A stretch of 64,000 bases of DNA from an uncultured Bacteroidota bacterium (GTDB lineage Bacteria > Bacteroidota > Bacteroidia > Bacteroidales > UBA12481), in contig CAINOB010000062.1 of NCBI GenBank assembly GCA_903851365.1, positions 124,001-188,000 on the forward strand, written 5' to 3'. Below are positions 50,435-59,644 of this stretch, one piece after another; position 1 is the first letter of the stretch; each line of letters begins with the position of its first letter. A model generated the notes under the pieces. That model saw only the letters and a list, made by a program, of their open reading frames with translations, did not search any database and had not been told where the DNA came from. The translations under genes were made by a program, and so were the position numbers.

Positions 50435-51674
50435 TTTCGCATCTCTTCATCATCTCCACCATCGCTCTGCCATTATGATAAGGGCATTTCCAGGGATCAA
50501 TCTTCCAGTCGTTTCGATAATAGGGAGAAGGGTCACCTTCTGGCTCAATCAGATAGGGAACTCCAAGTCTGCTGACTTTCGTGAACCATTCGCCATGCTC
50601 ATGATCGATGAGGTGATTATCAATAAAGTTCCATGCCATTTTTACAATTTCCCAGTACTTGGGATCCCCGGTCATTTGATAAGCATTCATGAAGCCAACC
50701 AGGTTTTCAGCCTGGGGCCACCAATGTTTATTTGTTCGCAAGTGACTGCCAAACCGGGTGGATTCGAGAAAAAGTCCCCCATCCTGGTCAACACCTTCGC
50801 GGGCAACAGCCTCAGCCATATGGATGCAAAGCGGCCGCATCCTTTCAATGATTGACTTGTCACCAAGAATTTCTGATGCTTCCATTAAAAGCCACGATGC
50901 TTCTATATCGTGCCCAAAGGAGCAGGTCCCTTTTGAGGCTTCCACTTCGTTGAATTCCTCATCAAAGAATATTCCGAGATGTCCTTGGGGCCTGATGATT
51001 TTATTGATGAATAGTTCAAGAAGCTCTGTCAGCCTGACTCTCACGCGTTCATCGCTCCAAACCCGATAAAGGGCCGCATAGGCTTCCATAACATGAAGAT
51101 GGGTATTCATCGACCGTGGCTCGTTATTATCGGCCATACGGTTCTCGCTAAACAATTTCCAATCACGTGTAAATGCCTCGAAATAGCCAGTATGTTCAGG
51201 ATCTTTTGCTTTGCTTTCCAGCTGAATAAAGAACCCCCGGATAACTGCCAGCACCTTATCATCCTGCACCATCTCCATGTATTTGCTAAGCGCATAAATA
51301 ACAAAAGCCTGTGCATAAGTATGCTTAATATCTGCTGCCACGGATCCGTCAGGTGCGATCTCCATAAAATAACCGCCATTTACCCGATCGAGAAATTTGT
51401 CATTAAGTACCCGATATGCCAGATGGGCCATCTCCCGGTATTCTAAATTATTATATTGAATTGCTGCTTCTGAATAAGTCCATAAAATTCTGGCAGTCAG
51501 AACACATGACAAATTTGCCTCCACAGGATTACCTTGCAGGTCCGCCGCTCCGTAAAAACCATCTTTTCCCGGTTTTACTGCATATTTCAACCAAAAAGGC
51601 AAGATATCGCCTAAGAGCTCTGCTTCACAGGCTGTGCGAAGGGAGACCAGTTCGTTGATTAAAAGTTCAGACAT
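50424..51674 (-). CDS. Cellobiose 2-epimerase / N-acylglucosamine 2-epimerase family
   Basis: 416 residues from the ATG at 51674 (MSELLINELVSLR). Conserved (alpha/alpha)6-barrel segments are ADIKHTYAQAFVIYALSKY, SMNTHLHVMEAYAALYRVW, SFGHDIEASWLLMEAS, NKHWWPQAENLVGFMNAY and KCPYHNGRAMVEM. These histidines are the expected catalytic and binding residues of cellobiose 2-epimerase, which interconverts Glc and Man at the reducing end of beta-1,4 disaccharides. It lies between cutC and a sugar porter on the same strand. An N-acylglucosamine 2-epimerase role is the main alternative. Confidence 0.85.
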   Translation of the reverse strand: MSELLINELVSLRTACEAELLGDILPFWLKYAVKPGKDGFYGAADLQGNPVEANLSCVLTARILWTYSEAAIQYNNLEYREMAHLAYRVLNDKFLDRVNGGYFMEIAPDGSVAADIKHTYAQAFVIYALSKYMEMVQDDKVLAVIRGFFIQLESKAKDPEHTGYFEAFTRDWKLFSENRMADNNEPRSMNTHLHVMEAYAALYRVWSDERVRVRLTELLELFINKIIRPQGHLGIFFDEEFNEVEASKGTCSFGHDIEASWLLMEASEILGDKSIIERMRPLCIHMAEAVAREGVDQDGGLFLESTRFGSHLRTNKHWWPQAENLVGFMNAYQMTGDPKYWEIVKMAWNFIDNHLIDHEHGEWFTKVSRLGVPYLIEPEGDPSPYYRNDWKIDPWKCPYHNGRAMVEMMKRCETMC

Positions 51675-51716
51675 AATGTGATAATGTGACAATTTGCAAA
51701 TTAGCTAATTGGCTAA
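51675..51716. repeat. AT-rich tandem repeats between cutC and the epimerase gene
   Basis: AATGTGAT-type copies (51676-51690) and AAATTAGCTAATTGGCTAATT (spread over 51698-51717) fill the whole 42-base gap between the two genes. Confidence 0.7.
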
Positions 51717-52466
51717 TTATGAGTTATGAAGTTTGGTGATCATGTTACCAACCCTTTGAGGATCAGTTTCAAGAATCGAAAACTCGGGGATAGCCGAGAG
51801 TCCCCCCATATAAACTTCTTCGCGCCGGAAGGTCATTCCGCTCTCAACAGTGCGGCGCAAGGTCGCATGATATTCCGAGGCCTGGACCTTGCGGGCAAAT
51901 GCACTGATATTAATTTCATTCAGTCCGCCTCCGGGCATAATAATAATTTTTTCTCCGGCCTGAATGATCAATTTTGATATCAGCTCCTCCCCATCCGGAG
52001 CCATGTTTTTCTGACCGGAAGTCAGAATGCGATCCACTCCGGTCAGCTTAAGATCCTCCAGAGCATCAAACGGATCGAGAGCCATATCAAACGCCCGATG
52101 AAAAGTGACCGCCATTGGTCGTGCCAGCTCAACGATCTCCCGCGTGCGACCGACATCGATCCTGCCATCTGAAGTTAAAAAACCAATAACCACTCCATCC
52201 ACTTTAGCCTTCCGGCATAGCTCCACATCAAGTTTAATTATTTCATATTCCAGATCGGAATAGAGAAAATCACCACCACGGGGGCGGATAATAACGTGCA
52301 GCCGGATCGACAATTTCTGCCGCGCAAGCTCAATGGTTCCAATGCTCGGTGTAGTGCCCCCTTCATAAAGGTTATCGCATAATTCAACACGGAACGCCCC
52401 ACCCTCCTGGGCTGCAAGAGCTGAGGCCAGCGACCCTGCGCAAACCTCCAAAATCGGTTTATTCAT
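51717..52466 (-). CDS. cutC: CutC-family protein (copper homeostasis)
   Basis: The 249-residue TIM-barrel protein has the full CutC pattern: ILEVCAGSLASALAAQEGGAFRVELCDNLYEGGTTPS, LHVIIRPRGGDFLYSDLEYEII, DGVVIGFLTSDGRID, VTFHRAFDMALDPFDALEDL, GVDRILTSGQ and IMPGGGLNEINI. Despite the name, its role in copper handling is not firmly established. Its ATG overlaps the BNR-protein stop by eight bases and it precedes the epimerase gene. Confidence 0.92.
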   Translation of the reverse strand: MNKPILEVCAGSLASALAAQEGGAFRVELCDNLYEGGTTPSIGTIELARQKLSIRLHVIIRPRGGDFLYSDLEYEIIKLDVELCRKAKVDGVVIGFLTSDGRIDVGRTREIVELARPMAVTFHRAFDMALDPFDALEDLKLTGVDRILTSGQKNMAPDGEELISKLIIQAGEKIIIMPGGGLNEINISAFARKVQASEYHATLRRTVESGMTFRREEVYMGGLSAIPEFSILETDPQRVGNMITKLHNS

Positions 52467-55062
52467 ATTTTATTGCTTCAAGAACTTTTAAATCCTGCTT
52501 GTCCGAAAACCCGTCACCGCTTAGCTTAACCTCATATTTTCCGGATTTAATATAGGTTTTATATTGATAAAAATAAGCTTCCTTCAGGTTGTCCTCTTTC
52601 ACTACCCCATCCCATCTGACCTGGTTAAATCCTTTTGTTCCAGTCAGCTCTTTCTCCCAGATCAACTTGTTTCCCGAAAAAATCTGTAAGTGGGCTTTCC
52701 CTTCCGAAAGCTGATACCAGGTGATTTCCGTTTTCTTCACGCTCATCTCATTGATATCCCGATGGGTGTCGTTGTTCCATGGAGCCATCAGGTCAGGCAC
52801 AGGAAATAATTTAGCAGAACCAGGTACCCCATTTTCATAGGCGGCATGAATCGGCTTAAGGTTCATTTTATAAATTCCCCGCCCATGCGTTCCTGCCACC
52901 AGGTCGAGTTCCCGCTCCTGAATCACCAGATCGGAAATTACCGTGGGAGCCATATTTTTCCCAAGCAATGACCAACTTTTTCCGCGATCTGCCGAAATAT
53001 AAACACCCCGGAAAGTTCCCGCATAAAGAAAATTCTCTTGCAATGGATCCTCAGCGACACAGTTGATAATCTCGCCTGGAAGATTGGCGGAAATTGAGCT
53101 CCAGTTTTTACCAAGATCTTCAGAAACAAAAAGATAGGACGACAAGTCATCATTATTAATACCGGTCATAGCAAGATAAATACGGTCCTTGTAATATCTC
53201 GATAATACGATGCTTCGGATATATCGATTTGGCAACCCAGCCGATCGCTCGATCCAGCCTTTACCATCGGTCTCGGTAACCCAGAATGCACCTTTATCGG
53301 TACCGGCAACCAGTAGACCTGCCTTGATGGGAGATTCCGCCAGTGCACCAACCGCAAGCGAGACCTTCTCAGGAATGGCCGATTTCGCCAAATCCGGACT
53401 GATCAGCTCCCATTTATCTCCTTTATTTACACTTTTAAAAATATAATTACCTGCGTGATACAATACTTTTCCATCATATTTAGAAATGATATATGGGGCA
53501 ACAAAATTGTAATTTAACTGCACACCAGATCCTCTGGGAAATTGAGGCTGGATAAAAGTCGAACGGTCGGCAGCCATGTTTTTCCTGAATATTCCCCCAT
53601 TCTGTGACGAGGAATAAATGATGTTCGGATCTTCGGGATCCGCGAGGGTATAGCATCCATCACCTCCGCTCCAGGCATCAACCCAAATATATTTCCACTT
53701 ATCAGCAAACCGGGGGTTCCATTCTTCAGCCGGCCCAAATACTGAGGCATCATCCTGTACCCCGCCATACACGTGATAGGGAATCTGATTATCAAGTGAG
53801 ATATCATAAAATTCGCCAGCTGGAATATTATTATAATGGGTCCATGATTTGCCTTTATTGTAACTGTAATAAAATCCTCCGTCATTACCCGCTGCCAATT
53901 CATCGGGATTTAGTGGATTTATCCAGATGTCGCACTGATCAAGGTGGAAAGGTATCGCAGGACTGGGAAAAACATGGTAAACATCTCCTCCTACCAGGTC
54001 GAAATTTGCTCCCCCGTCGGTGCTGTGCGCCATTCTGATTCCAAGCAAATAAATCTCCTCATCATTCTTTGGATTGATAGAACAATCGGAAAAATACCAG
54101 CCTATGCCATCATAAATCATCAGGTCGTCAGTGTGGGAACGTTTCCAGGTCAGCCCTCCGTCGATGGTCTTGTAACACTCTGCCGACCGCCCCTTATCCA
54201 GGTTCAGATTATCGATAAAAGCATAGACCTTATCTGGATTTTGCCAGGAAACTGCCAGTCCAATCCGGCCCGTTTTATCACTGACCGGCAATCCAACGGA
54301 TAATCTTATCCAGGTTGAACCGCCGTCGGAACTCTTGTACACAGCACTTTCCTTGCCTGTCACACCCGGAAAATTTTCCCACATGGAGGCATAAATTATT
54401 TCAGGGTTCGATGGAGAAATAACGACATCATTGGCCCCGGTATGATCGTTAACATATAAAACCCGGGCCCAATTTTTCCCTCCATCGGTTGTCCTGTAAA
54501 TTCCCCGATCAGGATCAGGGGTCCACAAATGTCCCAGAGCTGCCACAAAAGCAATATCAGGATTTGTAGGATGCACCTTGATTTTAGCAATGTGCCACGA
54601 CTTTTCGAGACCCAGGTGCCGCCAATGTTGCCCGCCATCATCCGACCGGAATACCCCGGTTCCCGGCAGGGTGAAATTTCTAGGTTTCTTAAGATATTCG
54701 CCTGTTCCCAGATAAATAATATCCGGATTTGATGGCGCCAGCGTAAAGTCGCCTATTGAAAGTGCCGGCTGATCCTCGAAAACCGGTTTCCAGGAGAGTC
54801 CGTGATCGGTAGTCTTCCAAAGATTCCCGGATCCAAATCCGGCATACCAGGTTCCCGGATGGGTAGCGTCGCACTGAACGGCATCTACACGGGCCGAATT
54901 GATGACCGGACCCAGAGGAATCCAATCCAGCTTAAAAGTTGTATTTGCCTTATGTTCAAGATACTGTGGCCATGACACCAATAAAGGATTAGCCGGTTCC
55001 TGTGCCCAACATGGCAGACTGATGAGAATCAGGATTGCAAGGGAAAAAAGAGTCCTTTTCAT
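52459..55062 (-). CDS. Secreted WD40/YVTN/BNR-repeat (sortilin-like) beta-propeller protein
   Basis: The 867-residue protein has a signal peptide (to LPCWAQ). It contains many BNR/Asp-box repeats of S-x-D-x-G-x-x-W type (KTTDHGLSWKPV, RSDDGGQHWRHL, RTTDGGKNWARV, KSSDGGSTWIRL, KTIDGGLTWKRS, VSEDLGKNWSSI, SADRGKSWSLL). These are spaced as in two seven- to ten-bladed propellers, followed by a C-terminal FlgD-like/immunoglobulin segment (IFSGNKLIWEKELTGTKGFNQVRWDGV). Proteins of this type are often annotated as glycosyl hydrolases, but no sialidase active-site residues are identifiable, so a binding role is as likely. First gene of the operon with cutC. Confidence 0.8.
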   Translation of the reverse strand: MKRTLFSLAILILISLPCWAQEPANPLLVSWPQYLEHKANTTFKLDWIPLGPVINSARVDAVQCDATHPGTWYAGFGSGNLWKTTDHGLSWKPVFEDQPALSIGDFTLAPSNPDIIYLGTGEYLKKPRNFTLPGTGVFRSDDGGQHWRHLGLEKSWHIAKIKVHPTNPDIAFVAALGHLWTPDPDRGIYRTTDGGKNWARVLYVNDHTGANDVVISPSNPEIIYASMWENFPGVTGKESAVYKSSDGGSTWIRLSVGLPVSDKTGRIGLAVSWQNPDKVYAFIDNLNLDKGRSAECYKTIDGGLTWKRSHTDDLMIYDGIGWYFSDCSINPKNDEEIYLLGIRMAHSTDGGANFDLVGGDVYHVFPSPAIPFHLDQCDIWINPLNPDELAAGNDGGFYYSYNKGKSWTHYNNIPAGEFYDISLDNQIPYHVYGGVQDDASVFGPAEEWNPRFADKWKYIWVDAWSGGDGCYTLADPEDPNIIYSSSQNGGIFRKNMAADRSTFIQPQFPRGSGVQLNYNFVAPYIISKYDGKVLYHAGNYIFKSVNKGDKWELISPDLAKSAIPEKVSLAVGALAESPIKAGLLVAGTDKGAFWVTETDGKGWIERSAGLPNRYIRSIVLSRYYKDRIYLAMTGINNDDLSSYLFVSEDLGKNWSSISANLPGEIINCVAEDPLQENFLYAGTFRGVYISADRGKSWSLLGKNMAPTVISDLVIQERELDLVAGTHGRGIYKMNLKPIHAAYENGVPGSAKLFPVPDLMAPWNNDTHRDINEMSVKKTEITWYQLSEGKAHLQIFSGNKLIWEKELTGTKGFNQVRWDGVVKEDNLKEAYFYQYKTYIKSGKYEVKLSGDGFSDKQDLKVLEAIKYE

Positions 55063-55068
55063 TTTTCA

Positions 55069-55197
55069 ATTTAGAGATTCCAAGACCAATTTCGAGTTTT
55101 GAAAATACAAATTCAAGCTGACTTCACAGCAGCATAAAGCCAAGTATACTTGATTCTATTACTTCTGAATTCAAAACTGGTGTTGGAATCTCTAAAA
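55069..55197. mobile_element. MITE-like element with long terminal inverted repeats
   Basis: TTTAGAGATTCCAA (55070-55083) recurs as its exact reverse complement at 55183-55196. The match extends inward with small gaps (ACCA and GTTTTGAA shared) to about 27 bases per side. The ~130-base unit has no coding capacity and fills the gap between divergent genes. No clear target-site duplication was seen. A long-range hairpin of regulatory use is the alternative. Confidence 0.5.
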
Positions 55198-55252
55198 TGG
55201 CCCTGGCGCTAAATTAATGGCCTCTTTATCAACAATATTGAGATTCTTGTTA

Positions 55253-55660
55253 TTATCGCCAAAGCCCCAGAATCAGCCCTTTAAGTACAAAAGCAATGGT
55301 GACATAGCCCCAATTCATGAGCATAAGTTTCCATCCCCTCATTTCGAACAAGCTTAGAATACCCACTGCCATGGAAGCCCAGCCAAATCCAGCTAATAAC
55401 GAATAAACCAAATAGTTACTTAAGGTCATTTTTGGATCGCCAAGAAAAAATGCCAGATTATAGGTGATCACCAGGGAAAAAATAAATGTTAACCCATACT
55501 TTACCAGCGGGCTATCCTTTTTCATTTTCTCCGCCGTGATCCCGGTCTCTTTCATCCACGCCTTCGCGAATAAGAGTGGTGAAAACCAAAGTGCCCCGAC
55601 AAGAAAGTCTGAAAGGGCTGCTGCGAAAACCGCAAGGTGGTTGATTGATACATTTCCCAT
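55253..55660 (-). CDS. DUF1761 family membrane protein
   Basis: The 135-residue protein has four hydrophobic helices. The DUF1761 pattern is NHLAVFAAALSDFLVGALWFSPLLFAKAWMKETG near the start, LFEMRGWKLMLMNWGYVTIAFVLKGLILGLWR at the end. No activity is known for the family. Single gene, divergent from the Wzz-like gene. Confidence 0.85.
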   Translation of the reverse strand: MGNVSINHLAVFAAALSDFLVGALWFSPLLFAKAWMKETGITAEKMKKDSPLVKYGLTFIFSLVITYNLAFFLGDPKMTLSNYLVYSLLAGFGWASMAVGILSLFEMRGWKLMLMNWGYVTIAFVLKGLILGLWR

Positions 55661-55790
55661 ATTTACAGGTATTTATTGTTTATCTATTATACAACCAATT
55701 GGAAATAAGGTTCAGGATTCGTATTCAACCAAAGGTTAAACAAAACTATGGCCAGTCTGTTTAATATCTGATTAACAGTTCATAAAAAGC

Positions 55791-56639
55791 ATGTCAAAAA
55801 GAATGTTGGCCATTGTGGTCGCCGGTTTTGTATTCGTGTGCCTGGCAGGATATCTTGCTACTTCGCAATTATTTATAAAACCGATGTATCAGTCTGAATC
55901 ACTGATCTTCGTACCCCTGACCATCTTATCAAAACAAATTGAGCAGCAAGGAATTGGTTTTGCCAGCGACCGTGAGATTGATGCACATATTCAAATTCTG
56001 GAATCAGGACAATTGCGCGACAGCCTGATTAAGAGATTCGATCTCTCAAGGGAATATCATATTGACCTGAATACATCAGGCGGACGAAATCAGCTTCATA
56101 GAATTCTGGCCTCTCGCATCGAAATTCAAAAGACAAAATTTGGCTCAGTGTCAATACGTGTAAGGGATACGAACCCTGACAGAGCAGCAATTATTGCAAA
56201 TGCCATCGTCGAACTTGGAAATAATATAAAGGAGGACCTACTGTTGGCTAACCGAAAGGGAGCGCTTGATTACACAAAGGTTTTATATGACAGTAAGATC
56301 CTTGACGTGCAAAATCTGGAGCACCGGATCGACTCTATTAATAACCTGAATGGAAAAGGTTCGAATTCAACACGGCTGGAGCTATCAAAACTTCAAACAG
56401 TTTATGCAACTGAAATACAAGAGCTTGCAGGTCGTAAAAATCATTTTGAACGGGAAGAAAAAAGCTTCGAAACTGAACTTCCCAAAGCATATGTTATATC
56501 AACCGGCATTCCGAGTGACCGGCCCGTATCACCGCCAAGAGTGCTCATCCTCCTGGCATCCGCTCTCCTGTATTTATTTGTGGTTTTTGCAACAATTATA
56601 ATCATGCGCGATGTTAAACTTGTGGTCAGAAAAGATTAA
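55791..56639 (+). CDS. Wzz-type polysaccharide co-polymerase
   Basis: A 282-residue protein with membrane segments at both ends (~5-27 and ~250-272) and a periplasmic central region rich in helix. SIRVRDTNPDRAAIIANAIVELGNNIKEDLLLANRKGAL is the part shared by Wzz/GumC-type chain-length regulators. The PPRVLILLASALLY segment before the second helix is the usual proline-rich motif. No cytoplasmic tyrosine-kinase domain follows, so it is the short Wzz form. Its 3' end overlaps the ligase-like gene by 29 bases. Confidence 0.82.
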   Translation: MSKRMLAIVVAGFVFVCLAGYLATSQLFIKPMYQSESLIFVPLTILSKQIEQQGIGFASDREIDAHIQILESGQLRDSLIKRFDLSREYHIDLNTSGGRNQLHRILASRIEIQKTKFGSVSIRVRDTNPDRAAIIANAIVELGNNIKEDLLLANRKGALDYTKVLYDSKILDVQNLEHRIDSINNLNGKGSNSTRLELSKLQTVYATEIQELAGRKNHFEREEKSFETELPKAYVISTGIPSDRPVSPPRVLILLASALLYLFVVFATIIIMRDVKLVVRKD

Positions 56640-57954
56640 CCTCACCAGACTGCAGATCATTCTCCTACAGGTACTTGCGTTAACTCTTCCATTTTCTTTT
56701 GAAATCCGGATTTCAGGAGATTCTAAGCTCATGTTCCCAACGGAGCCAATAATGATGATCCTGGGACTATTCGTTCTGATTGACCTTTTAATCAGGCCTG
56801 GTTCCCTTGGTAACCTGTTGCCGAAAAAATCCTGGCTTGTGTTTCCCTTTTTGTTCGCTTTGTTTTTGGGTACTGCATTATCAGAAATGACCTTAGTTTC
56901 GATAAAATTCACAGCTGTCAACTTCCTTTATATCCTGGTTTTCTTTTTTACGCTGCACCATTTGATGGAGATAGCCCCCAAACTTTTTATACAGCTTTTA
57001 TCGCTCTATACTCTCGGTTTTTTCCTGATTGGGCTTTTGGCAATCTACAGATACAGTGATTACGGCTGGAATCCTGATGTTGTGAAAGCCATCTTTCAGC
57101 CATTTTATAAGGACCACACCATTTACGGTGCCACAGCAGCTATCTTATGTGCTTTCTGGCTCAGTTATCCAAATCAAGGGCCACTGATCTCCACCGGGTT
57201 ATGGTTCAGGCTGATCGGTGTTGCCATGGCCGGAGCAGTTTTATTGAGTTACAGTCGGGCAGCAATGCTCAGCCTGATAGTATTTCTTGTTATTCGTATA
57301 CTTTTTGCCCTTCGTATCCGATTATGGCAATTCGGTTTAATATTCGGGATTACCTTGATATACTTATATCTCAACAGTTTCTCTCTGCTCAATTCCTTAA
57401 ATGCCAACCAACATGATTCGGGAGATAAACGAGCAGATATTGTCGGGCACACGCTCTCCTCGGGAAATGTAAATACCGATGTTTCCAATCGTGAACGATT
57501 AAACCGTTGGGTTTCAGGTTTGTCAATGTTTTCAGAAAAACCTGTTACAGGGTTTGGTCCGGGTACCTACCAGTTTCAATATATTCCCTTTCAGAAACCC
57601 GACTATTTAACGCGCCTGAGCGTCAGCGATCCTTTTCATATTCCCGAAAATTCGGGTGGCACTGCACATTCTGAGTACATCCTGGCACTGAGCGAAATGG
57701 GGATTCCCGGAATTTTGTCCTGGATAATCCTGATCTCCGGACTGACGGTTATTGCCTTCAGGTCAGCATTGGATCACCCGGACAGAAAATATATTATCGC
57801 AGGTTTCGCGGCACTTTCAACCTACTTTTTTCATGCCTTCTTCAATAATTTTCTGAACACCGATAAGTTCGCCTTCCTCTTTTGGGGTATAATAGCCTGG
57901 ATTTGTGTGATTACCATAAAAAAACTACCTGATGGACAACGGATTTTACCCTGA
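56611..57954 (+). CDS. O-antigen ligase/polymerase family membrane protein
   Basis: The 447-residue protein has about 11 hydrophobic segments. The Wzy_C signature block is LLSYSRAAMLSLIVFLVI, then a large periplasmic loop with NRERLNRWVSGLSMFSEKPVTGFGPGTYQFQY and GGTAHSEYILALSEMGIPGILSW. It polymerises or transfers surface polysaccharide at the periplasmic face. Polymerase and ligase cannot be told apart by eye; the adjacent Wzz-like gene favours polymerase. Overlaps both neighbours (29 and 23 bases). Confidence 0.85.
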   Translation: MLNLWSEKINLTRLQIILLQVLALTLPFSFEIRISGDSKLMFPTEPIMMILGLFVLIDLLIRPGSLGNLLPKKSWLVFPFLFALFLGTALSEMTLVSIKFTAVNFLYILVFFFTLHHLMEIAPKLFIQLLSLYTLGFFLIGLLAIYRYSDYGWNPDVVKAIFQPFYKDHTIYGATAAILCAFWLSYPNQGPLISTGLWFRLIGVAMAGAVLLSYSRAAMLSLIVFLVIRILFALRIRLWQFGLIFGITLIYLYLNSFSLLNSLNANQHDSGDKRADIVGHTLSSGNVNTDVSNRERLNRWVSGLSMFSEKPVTGFGPGTYQFQYIPFQKPDYLTRLSVSDPFHIPENSGGTAHSEYILALSEMGIPGILSWIILISGLTVIAFRSALDHPDRKYIIAGFAALSTYFFHAFFNNFLNTDKFAFLFWGIIAWICVITIKKLPDGQRILP

Positions 57955-58741
57955 AGTTGGCAAGTATTACGATGCCGATGCGGCTGATTTCGACAGCCGC
58001 TACTGGAGAAATCCTGTTCTTCAGCAAATAAGGCAGTCCTTCCGCGAGGAGGTTAAAAGATATCCATTCAAAAATATTCTTGAGGTTGGATGCGGTACTG
58101 GTATTGATTTGCTGCATTTCGCATACATTCATCCCCAGGCTGAAGTACAGGGCATTGATATTTCGGAACAGATGGTGAGCCTCACTCAGCTTAAAATCTC
58201 TGAAAGCAACTTAACCAACGTCCATGCTTACATCGCCAAAGTTGAAGATCTGCCTTTGCTATTCCCTGACCGGAAATTCGACATGATCTACGTATTTTTT
58301 GGCGCTCTGAATACTGTGGATAACCTGTATAATAATGCTGCTATCCTGGGTAACATGCTCCATTCTGATGGTAAAATGGTGTTGACTTTTGTGAATAAAT
58401 GGTACATAGGTGGTATGGTTCTGGAGGCTCTGCGTTTCAGGGTCAGAAGAGCAATGGCCAGAATCAGTCCGGTTTGGGGAGGCTACTCACCCGCAAAATA
58501 TCTGCCGAGCAAATGCTATTCACCTCGTACTGTCAAGGATGCTTTTTATGGATATACAATGATTAAACATCAGGGATATAGCATAATGCATCCAGCATGG
58601 TATTTCACGGGAATTAATAAAAGATTGGGGAAATTGAGGAAATTATTATGGAAAACCGATATCTGGTTAAACAAAACTCCCTTCTGGCAATTCGGGGAAT
58701 ACACCCTTTTTACTTTTCAAAAGAGAGATCGTTCGGTTTAA
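57932..58741 (+). CDS. Class I SAM-dependent methyltransferase in polysaccharide group
   Basis: A 269-residue protein. The SAM-binding motif is NILEVGCGTGIDLLHFAY (about 48-65), with VQGIDISEQMVSLTQ as motif II and FDMIYVFFGALNTVDN as motif IV. The N-terminal YYDADAADFDSRYWRNP is the common start of such enzymes. It overlaps the ligase-like gene and so probably modifies the polysaccharide or its precursor. Its last 75 bases overlap the 3' end of the convergent epimerase gene. Confidence 0.85.
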   Translation: MDNGFYPEVGKYYDADAADFDSRYWRNPVLQQIRQSFREEVKRYPFKNILEVGCGTGIDLLHFAYIHPQAEVQGIDISEQMVSLTQLKISESNLTNVHAYIAKVEDLPLLFPDRKFDMIYVFFGALNTVDNLYNNAAILGNMLHSDGKMVLTFVNKWYIGGMVLEALRFRVRRAMARISPVWGGYSPAKYLPSKCYSPRTVKDAFYGYTMIKHQGYSIMHPAWYFTGINKRLGKLRKLLWKTDIWLNKTPFWQFGEYTLFTFQKRDRSV

Positions 58742-59644
58742 CAAATCTGCGGGCTTGGGGTATTTTAACTCCAGATCGTTCCAAAGTTCAGGATACCGTG
58801 TATTCATAGGTATGGAAGAACTGAGCGCCTCAGCTTCCGCAATCCCATATTTTCTTCTGATGCTTTTTATGGAAATATTTTCAGTTTCAACACCAAGAAT
58901 TTTTGCCATTATCTCACTAAACTCTTTCTGAGTTAAAGGATTACCTGCAAATAAATTTAATACGCCCGGATACATTTCCACCCCTTTTGTAATCATAACC
59001 GCGAGATCCTCCACCTGAATCAGAGACATTAATTGATTCCCACTGCCATACACCGGTACGCGACCTGTTTTCAGGTAATGATCCCAGAAAAATACTTTAA
59101 ACCAGGACCCGGGTCCGACAATCCAACCGGGACGCACCAGTTGAACTTTTAATCCTGGTATTCTGCCTGCAGATATCCATGGACGTTCGGCACGCTCATA
59201 ATAACGGCCGTAAGCAATTGGATTTAAGGCCGTCGATTCATCAGCACCGGATGATCCAGACTGATCGCCATACATCAGTGATCCAGAAACATATACAATC
59301 ATGGGCGGGTTATCCAAAGTTGCAAGAAACCTTATCAAACGCTCATTGCTTTGTTGGCCTATATGGGAAGCCAGGCGTCTCCTCAAAGGACCTGAACCAG
59401 CCATTCGTGCCAGATGAAAAACAATATCAGGCGGATAGCGCGAGAACCAGCTATAATCAAAGCGTTTGAGGCTCCCGGATATCAGGTTAACTTTTTCAAG
59501 TTTTTGATACGGAACATTCTTATGGACCAGCAAATGAAGTCTGTTAGCGGGATCCTCCGCAAGGTGGTTTAATAAAGCCGTGCCAATGAAACCTGTCCCG
59601 CCAAGGACCCAGATATTCCTCTTGATTTCAGGCAGTTTCACCAT
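58667..59644 (-). CDS. NAD-dependent epimerase/dehydratase family protein
   Basis: 325 residues from the ATG at 59644 (MVKLPEIKRN); six more residues are possible from 59662. Extended-SDR features are NIWVLGGTGFIGTALLNHL with the GxxGxxG nucleotide-binding motif, VFHLARMAG, the catalytic-region VYVSGSLMYGD and AYGRYYERAERPW with a Y-x3-(K-like R) arrangement where the usual YxxxK lysine is not obvious. The last is odd and could mean altered activity. The start overlaps the end of the nucleotidyltransferase gene. The 3' end overlaps the methyltransferase. Confidence 0.78.
   Translation of the reverse strand: MVKLPEIKRNIWVLGGTGFIGTALLNHLAEDPANRLHLLVHKNVPYQKLEKVNLISGSLKRFDYSWFSRYPPDIVFHLARMAGSGPLRRRLASHIGQQSNERLIRFLATLDNPPMIVYVSGSLMYGDQSGSSGADESTALNPIAYGRYYERAERPWISAGRIPGLKVQLVRPGWIVGPGSWFKVFFWDHYLKTGRVPVYGSGNQLMSLIQVEDLAVMITKGVEMYPGVLNLFAGNPLTQKEFSEIMAKILGVETENISIKSIRRKYGIAEAEALSSSIPMNTRYPELWNDLELKYPKPADLLNRTISLLKSKKGVFPELPEGSFV

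Noticed and set aside
52459-55062. Sialidase or active glycosyl hydrolase
   Set aside because: Asp-box repeats are present but no Arg triad or Tyr/Glu nucleophile pattern could be identified.
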